From NCBI RefSeq assembly GCF_022179545.1, contig NZ_AP025518.1:5208001-5272000 (forward strand): a stretch of 64,000 nt of DNA. The letters are read 5' to 3'. A program made the translations under genes and the position numbers. Position 1 is the first letter of the stretch, and each line of letters opens with the position of its first letter. Source of the DNA: Mycolicibacterium fortuitum subsp. fortuitum (lineage in GTDB: Bacteria; Actinomycetota; Actinomycetes; Mycobacteriales; Mycobacteriaceae). A model generated the notes under the pieces. The model did no database searches, was not told the origin of the DNA, and saw only the letters and a program-made list of their open reading frames with translations. Of this stretch, positions 9,166-16,521 are shown in pieces.

Positions 9166-10014
9166 ATGGACTATGGGCTCGTTCTCTTCACCAGTGACCG
9201 CGGCATCGCCCCGGCCAAGGCCGCCAAACTCGCCGACGATCACGGCTTCACGACGTTCTACGTCCCCGAGCACACCCACATCCCGATCAAGCGCGAGGCC
9301 GCTCACCCCACCACCGGTGACGAGTCCCTGCCCGACGACCGCTACATGCGCACCCTCGATCCGTGGGTGTCGCTGGGTACCGCCTGCGCGGTGACGTCGC
9401 GGGTCCGGCTGTCGACGGCCGTCGCACTGCCCGTCGAGCACGACCCGATCACGCTGGCCAAATCCATCGCCACCCTCGACCACCTGTCGGGTGGACGCGT
9501 ATCGCTGGGTGTCGGGTTCGGTTGGAACACCGATGAACTCGCCGACCACAACGTTCCCCCGGGCCGGCGCCGCACCATGCTGCGCGAGTACCTGGAAGCC
9601 ATGCGCGCGCTGTGGACCGAGGAAGAAGCCTCCTACGAAGGCGAATTCGTGAACTTCGGACCGTCGTGGGCCTGGCCCAAGCCGGTGCAGTCGCACATCC
9701 CCGTGCTGGTCGGTGCGGCCGGCACCGAGAAGAACTTCAAGTGGATCGCCAAGTCGGCCGACGGCTGGATCACCACGCCGCGCGACTTCAACATCGACGA
9801 GCCGGTCAAGTTGCTGCAGGACACCTGGGCCGCCGCCGGACGTTCCGGTGCACCGCAGATCGTGGCGCTGGACTTCAAGCCGGACCCCGAAAAGCTCGCC
9901 CACTGGCGTGAGTTGGGCGTCACCGAGGTGCTGTTCGGCCTGCCCGACAAATCCGAGGCCGAGGTGTCGGCATACGTCGAGCGGCTCGCGGGCAAGCTGG
10001 CCACGCTGGTCTAG
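9166..10014 (+). CDS. LLM-class F420-dependent oxidoreductase (Rv0953c-like)
   Basis: A luciferase-like TIM-barrel protein of 282 residues, with VPEHTHIP, LSTAVALPVEHDPITLAKSI and GGRVSLGVGFGWNTDEL typical of the F420-dependent LLM subfamily. It sits where Rv0953c does relative to perM and sucCD in M. tuberculosis. Substrate is unknown. The frame extends back to 9004 across the divergent promoter; the ATG at 9166 begins MDYGLVLFTSD, the normal N-terminus of the family. A KstR-type box ends nine bases upstream, which suggests a lipid- or sterol-linked role. A perfect 20-bp hairpin follows the stop. Confidence 0.85.
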   Translation: MDYGLVLFTSDRGIAPAKAAKLADDHGFTTFYVPEHTHIPIKREAAHPTTGDESLPDDRYMRTLDPWVSLGTACAVTSRVRLSTAVALPVEHDPITLAKSIATLDHLSGGRVSLGVGFGWNTDELADHNVPPGRRRTMLREYLEAMRALWTEEEASYEGEFVNFGPSWAWPKPVQSHIPVLVGAAGTEKNFKWIAKSADGWITTPRDFNIDEPVKLLQDTWAAAGRSGAPQIVALDFKPDPEKLAHWRELGVTEVLFGLPDKSEAEVSAYVERLAGKLATLV

Positions 10015-10043
10015 TTGCCGGTGGCTTGCGGCGGTTTACGCGC

Positions 10044-10100
10044 CGAGATCAACGCCATGGTCGCAAAAGTTCGGTTTCGACGACCATGGCGTTGATCTCG
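10044..10100. terminator. Perfect 20-bp inverted repeat between convergent genes
   Basis: Bases 10044-10063 and 10081-10100 are exact reverse complements, with a 17-base loop. It lies between the LLM oxidoreductase stop (10014) and the thiolase-like stop (10108), so it can act on both converging transcripts. Such a long perfect stem could also be a dispersed palindromic repeat; no second copy is evident in this window. Confidence 0.75.
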
Positions 10101-10107
10101 TTGATGG

Positions 10108-11634
10108 CTATGCCAGCGTCGCGGTGTTTCGCTTCTCGCCGGAAGTCACGACGATCGATGCGCCCAGCGGCTCCCCATCGGTGAGCAACCCCAGCAGCGC
10201 CTCGTCCGTGGTCGTGGCCAGGAAGCGGCCGCCGTCGGAATCCAGCCGGCCGATGATGATGCCGGTGCGCGGCGTCCAGTCGTAGCGGACGGTGTAGGTC
10301 TCGATGGTGGCCGGACCGTCGGCCTTTTCCGTGATGGCGACCCGCTGTTGCGCATTGAACTCGTCCTGCAGTGCCGCGCTGCCGTCGGCCACCCAGTCGG
10401 CGGGCCCGGTCGAGTAGATGCCGACCGAATACTTGCTCGCGATACCACCGTTGCCGCCGACCAGTGCGAATTGACCTGGCTTGTCCCGCATTTCATTGAC
10501 AGCCTCGGCGATGCCGTGCATCGAGTAGTTGTTGCCCGGGCCGCCGAAGAAGGGCAGACCACCGGTCAGCGTGAGACCACGCTCGTCGTCGGGCGCCAGT
10601 CCGGTGCCGTCACAGATGTTGAACACCGGGAACGGGAAGCAGCTGTACAGGTCGAACGCCGCGATGTCGTCGAGGGTGATACCCGCGACGCGCAGGGCTT
10701 CGTTCACCGCGATCACCGCGGCTTCGCTGTAGCCCAGCTCAGCGCGCTCCAGCAGCTTGATCTCCTTCATGTCGGCATGCCCGCGCAGGTAAACCCACTT
10801 CTCCTCGGGCACACCGAGTTTGCGGGCGGATTCGACCGACATCAGCAATACCGCGGCACCCTGATTGACCTGATCGCGCGCCACCATCAACCGCGGGTAC
10901 GGGTCGCAGATCATCCGGTTGCTCTCGGTGACGGTGGCCAGCTCCTGCGCCGAACGCTCCACCGGGGACGACGAATACGGGTTCTTGGCGGCCACTTTGG
11001 AGAACGGCGCGAACAACTCGGCCATCGCCTGCCGGTAATCACTCACCGACAGCCCGAGCCTCGCCCGGCGTGCGTTCTCCAGCAGGCCGTATTGCACCGG
11101 AGCGCCGATCAGCCCGTGCTTGACCGTGTACTCGTCGAAGATGCCGTCGTACCCGTAGCCACGGTCCTCCAGCTGTCCCTCGATGGTCTCGGAATGGTCC
11201 GGCTTGTCGTCGCGCTTGGAGAAATACCGCAGCGTCGAGGTGTTCTCCGAGCCGAACAGCAGCACCACATCAGTCTCGCCGGCTGCGATGGCGGCCGAGA
11301 ATTCGGTGACGAGGTGCTGAGGGCTCTGGCCGCCGATCACCTCGAGGATGGCGCGGGCCGGCTCGGCGCCGACATTGCGCGCGACTGAACGCGGGTAGTT
11401 GTTGGATACGCCCAGCGTCGCGGACTGCGGGCCCGAGATCTCGAACTGCCGCGTGCCCGCCACAGTGTCGATGGCGTGCGCCACGGCGGCGATATCAGCG
11501 CCGGTATCGCGCAAGGCTGCCCTGGCAGCCTCGGTGGCCAGCTCGACCGAGGACATCCCGCGGTAGCCGTCGAGGTCGATGCGTTCGGTGAACTGCCCGA
11601 CGCCGACGATGACAGGGGTGCGCGGATCGACCAT
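10108..11634 (-). CDS. Thiolase-like acetyl-CoA acetyltransferase family protein
   Basis: 508 residues with a thiolase fold in the SCP-x/non-decarboxylating branch. The N-terminus (TPVIVGVGQFTERID, SSVELATEAARAALRDTG), the LFGSENTST segment, DLYSCFPFPVFNICDGTG and the GNGGIASKYSVGIYS stretch fit proteins annotated as acetyl-CoA acetyltransferase. A C-terminal region of about 90 residues has an OB-like pattern. The canonical nucleophilic Cys of degradative thiolases is not evident at its usual place, so the catalytic activity is uncertain and a sterol/fatty-acid accessory role is possible. The ATG has AAGGAG six bases upstream. Confidence 0.75.
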   Translation of the reverse strand: MVDPRTPVIVGVGQFTERIDLDGYRGMSSVELATEAARAALRDTGADIAAVAHAIDTVAGTRQFEISGPQSATLGVSNNYPRSVARNVGAEPARAILEVIGGQSPQHLVTEFSAAIAAGETDVVLLFGSENTSTLRYFSKRDDKPDHSETIEGQLEDRGYGYDGIFDEYTVKHGLIGAPVQYGLLENARRARLGLSVSDYRQAMAELFAPFSKVAAKNPYSSSPVERSAQELATVTESNRMICDPYPRLMVARDQVNQGAAVLLMSVESARKLGVPEEKWVYLRGHADMKEIKLLERAELGYSEAAVIAVNEALRVAGITLDDIAAFDLYSCFPFPVFNICDGTGLAPDDERGLTLTGGLPFFGGPGNNYSMHGIAEAVNEMRDKPGQFALVGGNGGIASKYSVGIYSTGPADWVADGSAALQDEFNAQQRVAITEKADGPATIETYTVRYDWTPRTGIIIGRLDSDGGRFLATTTDEALLGLLTDGEPLGASIVVTSGEKRNTATLA

Positions 11635-11737
11635 GACAATCTCCTTGACAGCTGTTAATTCGTGAGGCTAACCGATTGCTGTCTGGAGAGTGAAATCGGT
11701 GCATATCGACCGTCATCAGCCGCATTACCGTTGATGG

Positions 11738-11824
11738 GTGACGCAGCCACTGAGAGTTGATACCGCAGCGCTTCGGAGCGCTGCCCGAGAACTGGCCGGG
11801 CTGAGCGACGAACTGGACCATTGA
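11738..11824 (+). pseudogene. 28-codon ORF, possible remnant of an ESX-associated (EspC-like) protein
   Basis: GTG to TGA frame encoding MTQPLRVDTAALRSAARELA and eight further residues. The start resembles the N-termini of small WXG/EspC-like mycobacterial proteins of about 100 residues, so this may be a truncated leftover or a genuine short peptide. It ends ten bases before the next gene. Evidence is composition and pattern only. Confidence 0.3.
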
Positions 11825-11833
11825 CTCACAATC

Positions 11834-12352
11834 ATGAGTAGAGTGCACCTACCGCGTCGGGTCCTCGCTGTCTCCGCAATGGTCGCAGCCCTCACGGTTG
11901 GCCCTGCAATGCCATCGGCGGAGGCACAGCCACCTGGATTTCCTGATCTCAATGCGTTTACAGAAGCACCGGCCAACCTCGACTTCTCGCGCCCAGACCG
12001 TTGGGCCAACGGATATGCATTTTTTCGCACGCCCGACGGTCTAAGTTGCATGATCGGTGGCGTCCGACGGTGCAGTGGACCTATACCCGGCCTGCCCGTG
12101 GAATACGGCGAATGCGCCGTCGTTCTGCAGACCCACGAAGAGACCAGTCGCTCAGCCCCTTTTAGATTCGAGAAGTCAGCCGAAGGGTGCCTGTCACCCG
12201 CCGACGATCTTCTCAACATCGGTCAGAAGCTAACTCTCACAGCAGACCACACCACCACGTGCGTGGTCGGCGAGGACCGACTAACCGCGTGCATCGACGG
12301 CGACGGAAAGCATGGTTTCGTGCTGCAACCGTCGGGCAGCTGGGTGTTCTGA
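11834..12352 (+). CDS. Secreted six-cysteine protein with C-terminal HGFVLQPSGSW motif (copy 1)
   Basis: 172 residues with a Sec-type signal peptide (RRVLAVSAMVAALTVGPAMP, likely cut after AEA near residue 31). The mature part starts PPGFPDLNAF and carries six Cys in the same order as in two other proteins of this window (12352-12837 and 54242-54736): L-x-C, C-S-G, a mid Cys, G-C, TTC-V-V and ACID, ending HGFVLQPSGSWVF. Three disulfides are likely outside the cell. No family name is known to me and no function can be assigned. Its stop codon overlaps the start of copy 2 (TGATG), so the two are translationally coupled. Confidence 0.75.
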   Translation: MSRVHLPRRVLAVSAMVAALTVGPAMPSAEAQPPGFPDLNAFTEAPANLDFSRPDRWANGYAFFRTPDGLSCMIGGVRRCSGPIPGLPVEYGECAVVLQTHEETSRSAPFRFEKSAEGCLSPADDLLNIGQKLTLTADHTTTCVVGEDRLTACIDGDGKHGFVLQPSGSWVF

Positions 12353-12837
12353 TGCGGCTGGCGCGGTGCTTGGCCACCATATTTCTCGGGCTTACGGCAT
12401 GTTCATCAACACCGGAGTTGCCCGCTCCGCCAGAGGGTTTCCCCGACCTGAACGGATTCACGGCCGTAGACCCCGCTGATTTCAGGTTGGGCGGAAGAGC
12501 ATTTGTCAGTCCAGAGCAGATCCACTGCGTGCTCGACAACGGACCGCGAAAGACGGTCGTCTGTGGTGGCAACATCGAGGGTGTCCCCGACTCGGTAGGC
12601 GGCGCCGGCTGCCCAAGGGTGAGCAAGCCCGAGAATGGGCCAGACGAAGCGCCGTACACCATGTCCCGATCCCAGGGTGCATGTACATCCGCGAGGTTTA
12701 AACCCATCTCCACCGGAAAGAAACTCGTTGGCGACAACAGCACCTGCGTCGTCGGCAAGAAGAACCTGGTGGCCTGTATCGACGCCGACCACAAGCACGG
12801 TTTCGTCTTACAACCCTCTGGCAGCTGGACGTTCTGA
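12352..12837 (+). CDS. Lipoprotein member of the six-cysteine HGFVLQPSGSW family (copy 2)
   Basis: 161 residues starting at the ATG that overlaps the stop of copy 1. The N-terminus has a lipobox, LTAC at residues 14-17, so unlike copy 1 this member should be lipid-anchored. The mature region begins with PEGFPDLNGFTAVDPADF and ends STCVVGKKNLVACID...HGFVLQPSGSWTF, with all six family cysteines kept. Copies 1 and 2 look like a tandem duplication in which one product is released and the other tethered. The last 30 bases overlap the convergent MpaB-type gene. Confidence 0.75.
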   Translation: MRLARCLATIFLGLTACSSTPELPAPPEGFPDLNGFTAVDPADFRLGGRAFVSPEQIHCVLDNGPRKTVVCGGNIEGVPDSVGGAGCPRVSKPENGPDEAPYTMSRSQGACTSARFKPISTGKKLVGDNSTCVVGKKNLVACIDADHKHGFVLQPSGSWTF

Positions 12838-13767
12838 CAGGTTGTAGGCGAACGAACTCTGCTGACGCAGCTTCATCTTCTCAAGGCACTCATGGTGTTT
12901 GCGCGCGTGATAAGCCAGCGGGAAGTAGGTGAGCCGGTCGGGCAGGATCCGGTAGGCGGCGCGGATCACGGCATAGATGCGCTGAAGTTGACGCTCCTCG
13001 GCCTCGCTCCACGTGACACCCAGCTTGGCCCGCAACCGGGGATCGAGCAGCCCGACCACCGACAGATAGTTGAACCGCAGTGCGGGTCGTAGGACCCGAC
13101 GAACCAAGGGATGCAACAGCTTCGGCACTGACGGCGGGAGCGCGACATTACCGGTCTGCATCTCATCGATCAGCTGTAAGGCCTGGGGCGTACCTTCCAC
13201 CTTGTCGATCATGGCCTCGTAGTACTCGGTCATCTCGGCGCGCGTCGACGGATAGCCGTTCATCGGCACGTGCAGCAGGCGCGCGAGCCGGCGGTTGTCC
13301 CGCAGTAGCTCGTCCTTCTCAGCGTCGGTGAAGTCGCGTCCGATCAGCAGCTTGCCGCCGCCTTCGGCGTTGACGATGTAGCCGGTGGCGATCACCCATT
13401 GATATGCCTCGGGATTGAGCGCACTGATCTGCTTTCCGGTCTCGGCGCTCTTCATCGTGATCGGCTGGTGCAGTGCGCGCACCCGGTTTCCCTCGGCGAC
13501 AGCCTCGGTGCCGCCGTAGGTCCAGCGCAGCACCGAGTCGACGCTGCGAATTGCTCGTCCGCCCGGATCCCCGTGGAACGCAGCCGAATAGCGGCCGGTG
13601 ATCTCGGCGATGACGGGGTGCATCGCCTGCATCATGAACGCCGCCCCGTCGACGATCAGGAAGGTCCACCTGCCGGTGTGCTCACCGGTCAGGGAGTCGA
13701 GCGGAACCAGTTCGATGTCGTCCGATTCTTCGATGGCCGGCATTGAGACGTCCGATGTAGCGGTCAT
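12808..13767 (-). CDS. Oxygenase MpaB family protein (DUF2236)
   Basis: 319 residues of the DUF2236 / MpaB-rubber-oxygenase catalytic domain family, which are heme-binding oxygenases where characterised. Seen features: FLIVDGAAFMMQAMHPVIAE, the segment EGNRVRALHQPI, and DPEAYQWVIATG-like region (here NPEAYQWVIATGYIV) with the conserved His/Arg pattern. The substrate is unknown. The frame runs back to 14007 through the divergent TetR gene; the ATG at 13767 has a near-perfect ribosome site AAGGAGGTG six bases upstream. Its divergent TetR neighbour probably regulates it. The 3' end overlaps the convergent lipoprotein gene by 30 bases. Confidence 0.85.
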   Translation of the reverse strand: MTATSDVSMPAIEESDDIELVPLDSLTGEHTGRWTFLIVDGAAFMMQAMHPVIAEITGRYSAAFHGDPGGRAIRSVDSVLRWTYGGTEAVAEGNRVRALHQPITMKSAETGKQISALNPEAYQWVIATGYIVNAEGGGKLLIGRDFTDAEKDELLRDNRRLARLLHVPMNGYPSTRAEMTEYYEAMIDKVEGTPQALQLIDEMQTGNVALPPSVPKLLHPLVRRVLRPALRFNYLSVVGLLDPRLRAKLGVTWSEAEERQLQRIYAVIRAAYRILPDRLTYFPLAYHARKHHECLEKMKLRQQSSFAYNLSERPAARGL

Positions 13768-13803
13768 GTAGCGCACCTCCTTGAGCGTGACGCGACGGTA
13801 ATC

Positions 13804-13817
13804 TGACCAAAAGGTCG
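13804..13817. promoter_or_regulatory. Candidate operator TGACCAAAAGGTCG between mpaB-like and tetR genes
   Basis: An inverted repeat GACC-AAAA-GGTC in the 82-base divergent region. It is a plausible site for the adjacent TetR protein to control both its own gene and the oxygenase gene. The half-sites are short, so support is moderate at best. Confidence 0.35.
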
Positions 13818-13849
13818 CATTCAAGTCGTATTTGAGTTCGGGGGCTGAC

Positions 13850-14473
13850 ATGGAAAACCGCACGTCAACCCAGCGCAAGATCCCCCAGCAGGAGCGTTCT
13901 CGTGAGATGGTCGCAAAAATCATTGCGACTGCGGTGAAGATGCTGAAGAAGACCGATCCCGAGCAGATCACCACCAACGCCATTGCCGCCCGGGCCGGGG
14001 TCAGCAAGGGATCGGTCTACCAGTACTTCGCCAACAAGGAGGAGCTGATCCATGCCGCGATCGAGCAGCTGGCCGCCGAGCAGGCACCGTTGATCGAGGA
14101 CATGCTTCGCTCCGTCACCATGGAACAGCCGCAGGAGGCCATGCAGGCGTCGATCGACATCCTGATCGATTTCACGATCGCCAACCGGAAGTTGATCCGC
14201 TATGTCGCAGACCGGCCCGACTATGCCCGCACGCTGGAAAACGCCTCTGGCCTGAACGCGACGCTGCTGGCGTTGACCACGCTGCACATGGCGCACTACC
14301 GGGACCAGTACCGCCACGAGCTGAGCCCGCGGGCGTTGGCGTGGTTGTTCTTCAACATGGCCGTGGCCACCACCACCCGCTATATCGAAAGCGACGACCC
14401 GATCCAGCTCGACGAGCTGCGCAGCGGATTGAAGTTCGCCTCGGCCGGACTGCTGGCGGCCGGGCGACAGTAG
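13850..14473 (+). CDS. TetR/AcrR family transcriptional regulator
   Basis: 207 residues. The N-terminal HTH (about 10-60) has the TetR pattern: TTNAIAARAGVSKGSVYQYFANKEELIHAAI. The C-terminal domain (LIDFTIANRKLIRYV, LAWLFFNMAVATTTRYI) is a ligand-binding and dimerisation type. The frame extends to a TTG at 13832; the ATG at 13850 is preferred. It is divergent from the MpaB-type oxygenase gene, which is the likely target. An IS30 element begins about 60 bases downstream of its stop. Confidence 0.88.
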   Translation: MENRTSTQRKIPQQERSREMVAKIIATAVKMLKKTDPEQITTNAIAARAGVSKGSVYQYFANKEELIHAAIEQLAAEQAPLIEDMLRSVTMEQPQEAMQASIDILIDFTIANRKLIRYVADRPDYARTLENASGLNATLLALTTLHMAHYRDQYRHELSPRALAWLFFNMAVATTTRYIESDDPIQLDELRSGLKFASAGLLAAGRQ

Positions 14474-14534
14474 CCCGGGGTTCAGCGCCGCCGGTTTCTA
14501 CGCCACGGTCGCCGTCGGCGAGGCGGATTCATAC

Positions 14535-15768
14535 GGTCACTGCAACATCCACTGGTTTGGGAGGTTGCGGTGTTTGATCGTTCGATGCGTCGGGTGTTGT
14601 TTGACCTGGTGTGTGACGGTGTCGCGATGCGTGATGCCGAGCGTCGGGTCGGTGTGTCCAACGGTGCTGGACGGTACTGGTGGTATCAGGCTGGCGGCAT
14701 GACTCTGCTCAAAGGAAGCAAGGGCACTCGCGGTATCGCCTGCCCGGGAGAGCGGACCCGCGAGGGCGGCCCGGGCCACCGGATCAGCTACGACGAACGC
14801 GTGACGATTATGCGGGGCCTGGATCGTGGCCTCAGCCACGCCCAGATCGGGCAGCAATTGGGCCGCGACCGCACCGTCATCTGGCGCGAAGTGCAACGTA
14901 ACCGCAACGCCGACGGGGACTACCACGCCGGGATGGCCCATGCCCGAGCCTGTCAGAAAGCCAAGCGGCCCAAAGCGTTCAAGCTCAACAACACCGGATT
15001 GTGCGCGGCCATCGAAGGGTGGATGGACGATGGGTGGAGCCCGAAGCTGATCGCTGACATGTTGGCCCGCGCTCACCCTGATGACAGGCTGGGCAGGGTG
15101 AGCCACGAAACCATCTACAAGTGCCTCTACGTGCAAGGCCGTGGCCAGCTGCGCGCCGATCTGAACAAGTGCCTGTCGACCAAACGCACCGCCCGTAAAC
15201 CCCGTGGCAGCGAGCGCCGCGGCAGATTCAGCGACGTGATCACCATCAGCCAGCGCCCCGCCACGGTTGAGGACCGTGCCGTGCCCGGGCACTGGGAGGG
15301 AGATCTGATCGTGGGCACCGCCTCTGGTAGCGCGATCGGGACCCTGGTCGAGCGCAGCACCCGATTCACCATCTTGTTGCACCTGCCCAACGATCACACC
15401 GCGGATTCGGTGGCCAAGGCGATGATCGCGGCGATGAATGAGTTACCAGCGCATCTGCGGCGCAGCCTCACCTGGGATCGCGGCTCGGAGATGGCCGGCT
15501 GGTGTGACATCAGCATGGCCCTGCAGGCTCCGGTCTACTTCTGCGATCCGCATTCACCCTGGCAGCGGGGCAGCAACGAGAACACCAACAGGCTGCTGCG
15601 GTTCTGGTTCGAAAAAGGCACCGACCTCAGCCGCTACACCAAGGCCGACCTCAAATCCGTCCAGGACAAGCTCAACACCCGACCCCGGCCCACCCTGGAC
15701 TACGACACCCCCGCCCAACGCCTCGCCGCCCTCATCAACCAAGCCGCATAGCCGATGTTGCGCTAACC
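14535..15768 (+). mobile_element. IS30-family insertion sequence
   Basis: Contains one IS30-type transposase gene. Imperfect terminal inverted repeats: left GGTCACTGCAACATC (14535-14549) against the reverse complement of 15754-15768, GGTTAGCGCAACATC (12 of 15 matching). The two bases flanking each side are AC, consistent with the 2-3 bp target duplication of this family, though two bases can match by chance. It separates a TetR gene from the promoter region of the next TetR/peptidase operon. Confidence 0.7.
14570..15751 (+). CDS. IS30-family transposase
   Basis: 393 residues, full length for the family and uninterrupted. An N-terminal HTH region (ISYDERVTIMRGLDRGLSHA, IGQQLGRDRTVIWREV) precedes the integrase core. 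The DDE triad is visible: Asp near 243 in HWEGDLIVG, Asp near 301 in LTWDRGSE, and Glu near 335 in GSNENTNRLLRFW. The GTG start has GGGAGG five bases upstream. The element looks intact and possibly active. Confidence 0.92.
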   Translation: MFDRSMRRVLFDLVCDGVAMRDAERRVGVSNGAGRYWWYQAGGMTLLKGSKGTRGIACPGERTREGGPGHRISYDERVTIMRGLDRGLSHAQIGQQLGRDRTVIWREVQRNRNADGDYHAGMAHARACQKAKRPKAFKLNNTGLCAAIEGWMDDGWSPKLIADMLARAHPDDRLGRVSHETIYKCLYVQGRGQLRADLNKCLSTKRTARKPRGSERRGRFSDVITISQRPATVEDRAVPGHWEGDLIVGTASGSAIGTLVERSTRFTILLHLPNDHTADSVAKAMIAAMNELPAHLRRSLTWDRGSEMAGWCDISMALQAPVYFCDPHSPWQRGSNENTNRLLRFWFEKGTDLSRYTKADLKSVQDKLNTRPRPTLDYDTPAQRLAALINQAA

Positions 15769-15838
15769 ACTTGACTTTGAGCGAATCAGCGCAACCCAGA
15801 GGTAAAAAGCGGCGCCAACCAGCACACCTTGACCTCGC

Positions 15839-15877
15839 TGTCACTTAGTGACACATTGGGGCTGTCACTAAGTGACA
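15839..15877. promoter_or_regulatory. Two tandem palindromic operators TGTCACTTAGTGACA / TGTCACTAAGTGACA
   Basis: Two perfect 7-1-7 palindromes at 15839-15853 and 15863-15877, identical except that the central base is inverted, with a 24-base repeat distance. They lie just upstream of the ribosome site of a TetR gene, and a TTGACC (15829-15834) in a possible -35 position precedes the first. This is the layout of an autoregulated TetR operon. Confidence 0.75.
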
Positions 15878-15896
15878 AGTTCTGGAGGTGAGCAGC

Positions 15897-16514
15897 GTGG
15901 GCGAAAAACAGGAACAAGCCCGCCTCGAGGTGTCACGACACGCCTGCAAGTTGTTCTGGGAACGTGGTGTCGCCGGTACCAGCGGTGACGACATCGCTGC
16001 TGCGGCAGGGCTCTCGACACGGACGATCTGGCGATACTTCCGCGCCAAGGAGAGCTGCGTCGAACCGGTACTGGCCAAATCCGCCGACCGGTTCATCGCC
16101 ATCTTGAACCGCTGGCCACATGACCTGTCATTGGCTGAACATCTTGCCGCCGACGGAATTTCACATCCGATGTCGCCTCAAGACGTCGAGGACGAGATCA
16201 GCGCGATGCGGATCGCCACCATGACACCGTCCGAGCCTGCCCTGCGTACGTCGTACCTGATGGTGCATGACCGGATGGAGCAGGGCTTCATCCCGGTGAT
16301 CGCAGACCGGTTGGGACTGCTCAAAGATGACCTCACCGTCCGACTGTGTGCCGCGGCCGTCACCGGCGCCTTCCGCGTCGTCGACGAAGACGTCAGCACG
16401 GCGGTGATCGTCGAGGGCAAGAAAGTCACTGAAGAGCAGGCGCTCTCGCTGATCGACCGCGCAATCCGCGATGCCACCAACGGGCGGCTCGGCGGTCCCG
16501 CCAAACCCCGATAG
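15897..16514 (+). CDS. TetR/AcrR family transcriptional regulator
   Basis: 205 residues from the GTG at 15897, which has GGAGGTG six bases upstream; the earlier in-frame GTG at 15888 falls inside that ribosome site. The HTH reads GVAGTSGDDIAAAAGLSTRTIWRYFRAKESCVEPVL. The C-terminal ligand domain is not diagnostic. Two identical palindromes lie within 60 bases upstream, so it most likely represses its own operon. The S9 peptidase gene starts seven bases after its stop, making that the likely controlled function. Confidence 0.9.
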   Translation: MGEKQEQARLEVSRHACKLFWERGVAGTSGDDIAAAAGLSTRTIWRYFRAKESCVEPVLAKSADRFIAILNRWPHDLSLAEHLAADGISHPMSPQDVEDEISAMRIATMTPSEPALRTSYLMVHDRMEQGFIPVIADRLGLLKDDLTVRLCAAAVTGAFRVVDEDVSTAVIVEGKKVTEEQALSLIDRAIRDATNGRLGGPAKPR

Positions 16515-16521
16515 GAGCAAA

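Noticed and set aside
15758..15796. GTTGCGCT / AGCGCAAC inverted repeat beside the IS30 right end
   Set aside because: The eight-base arms are 23 bases apart and lie across the element boundary; no matching structure at the left end, so not accepted as part of the terminal repeat.
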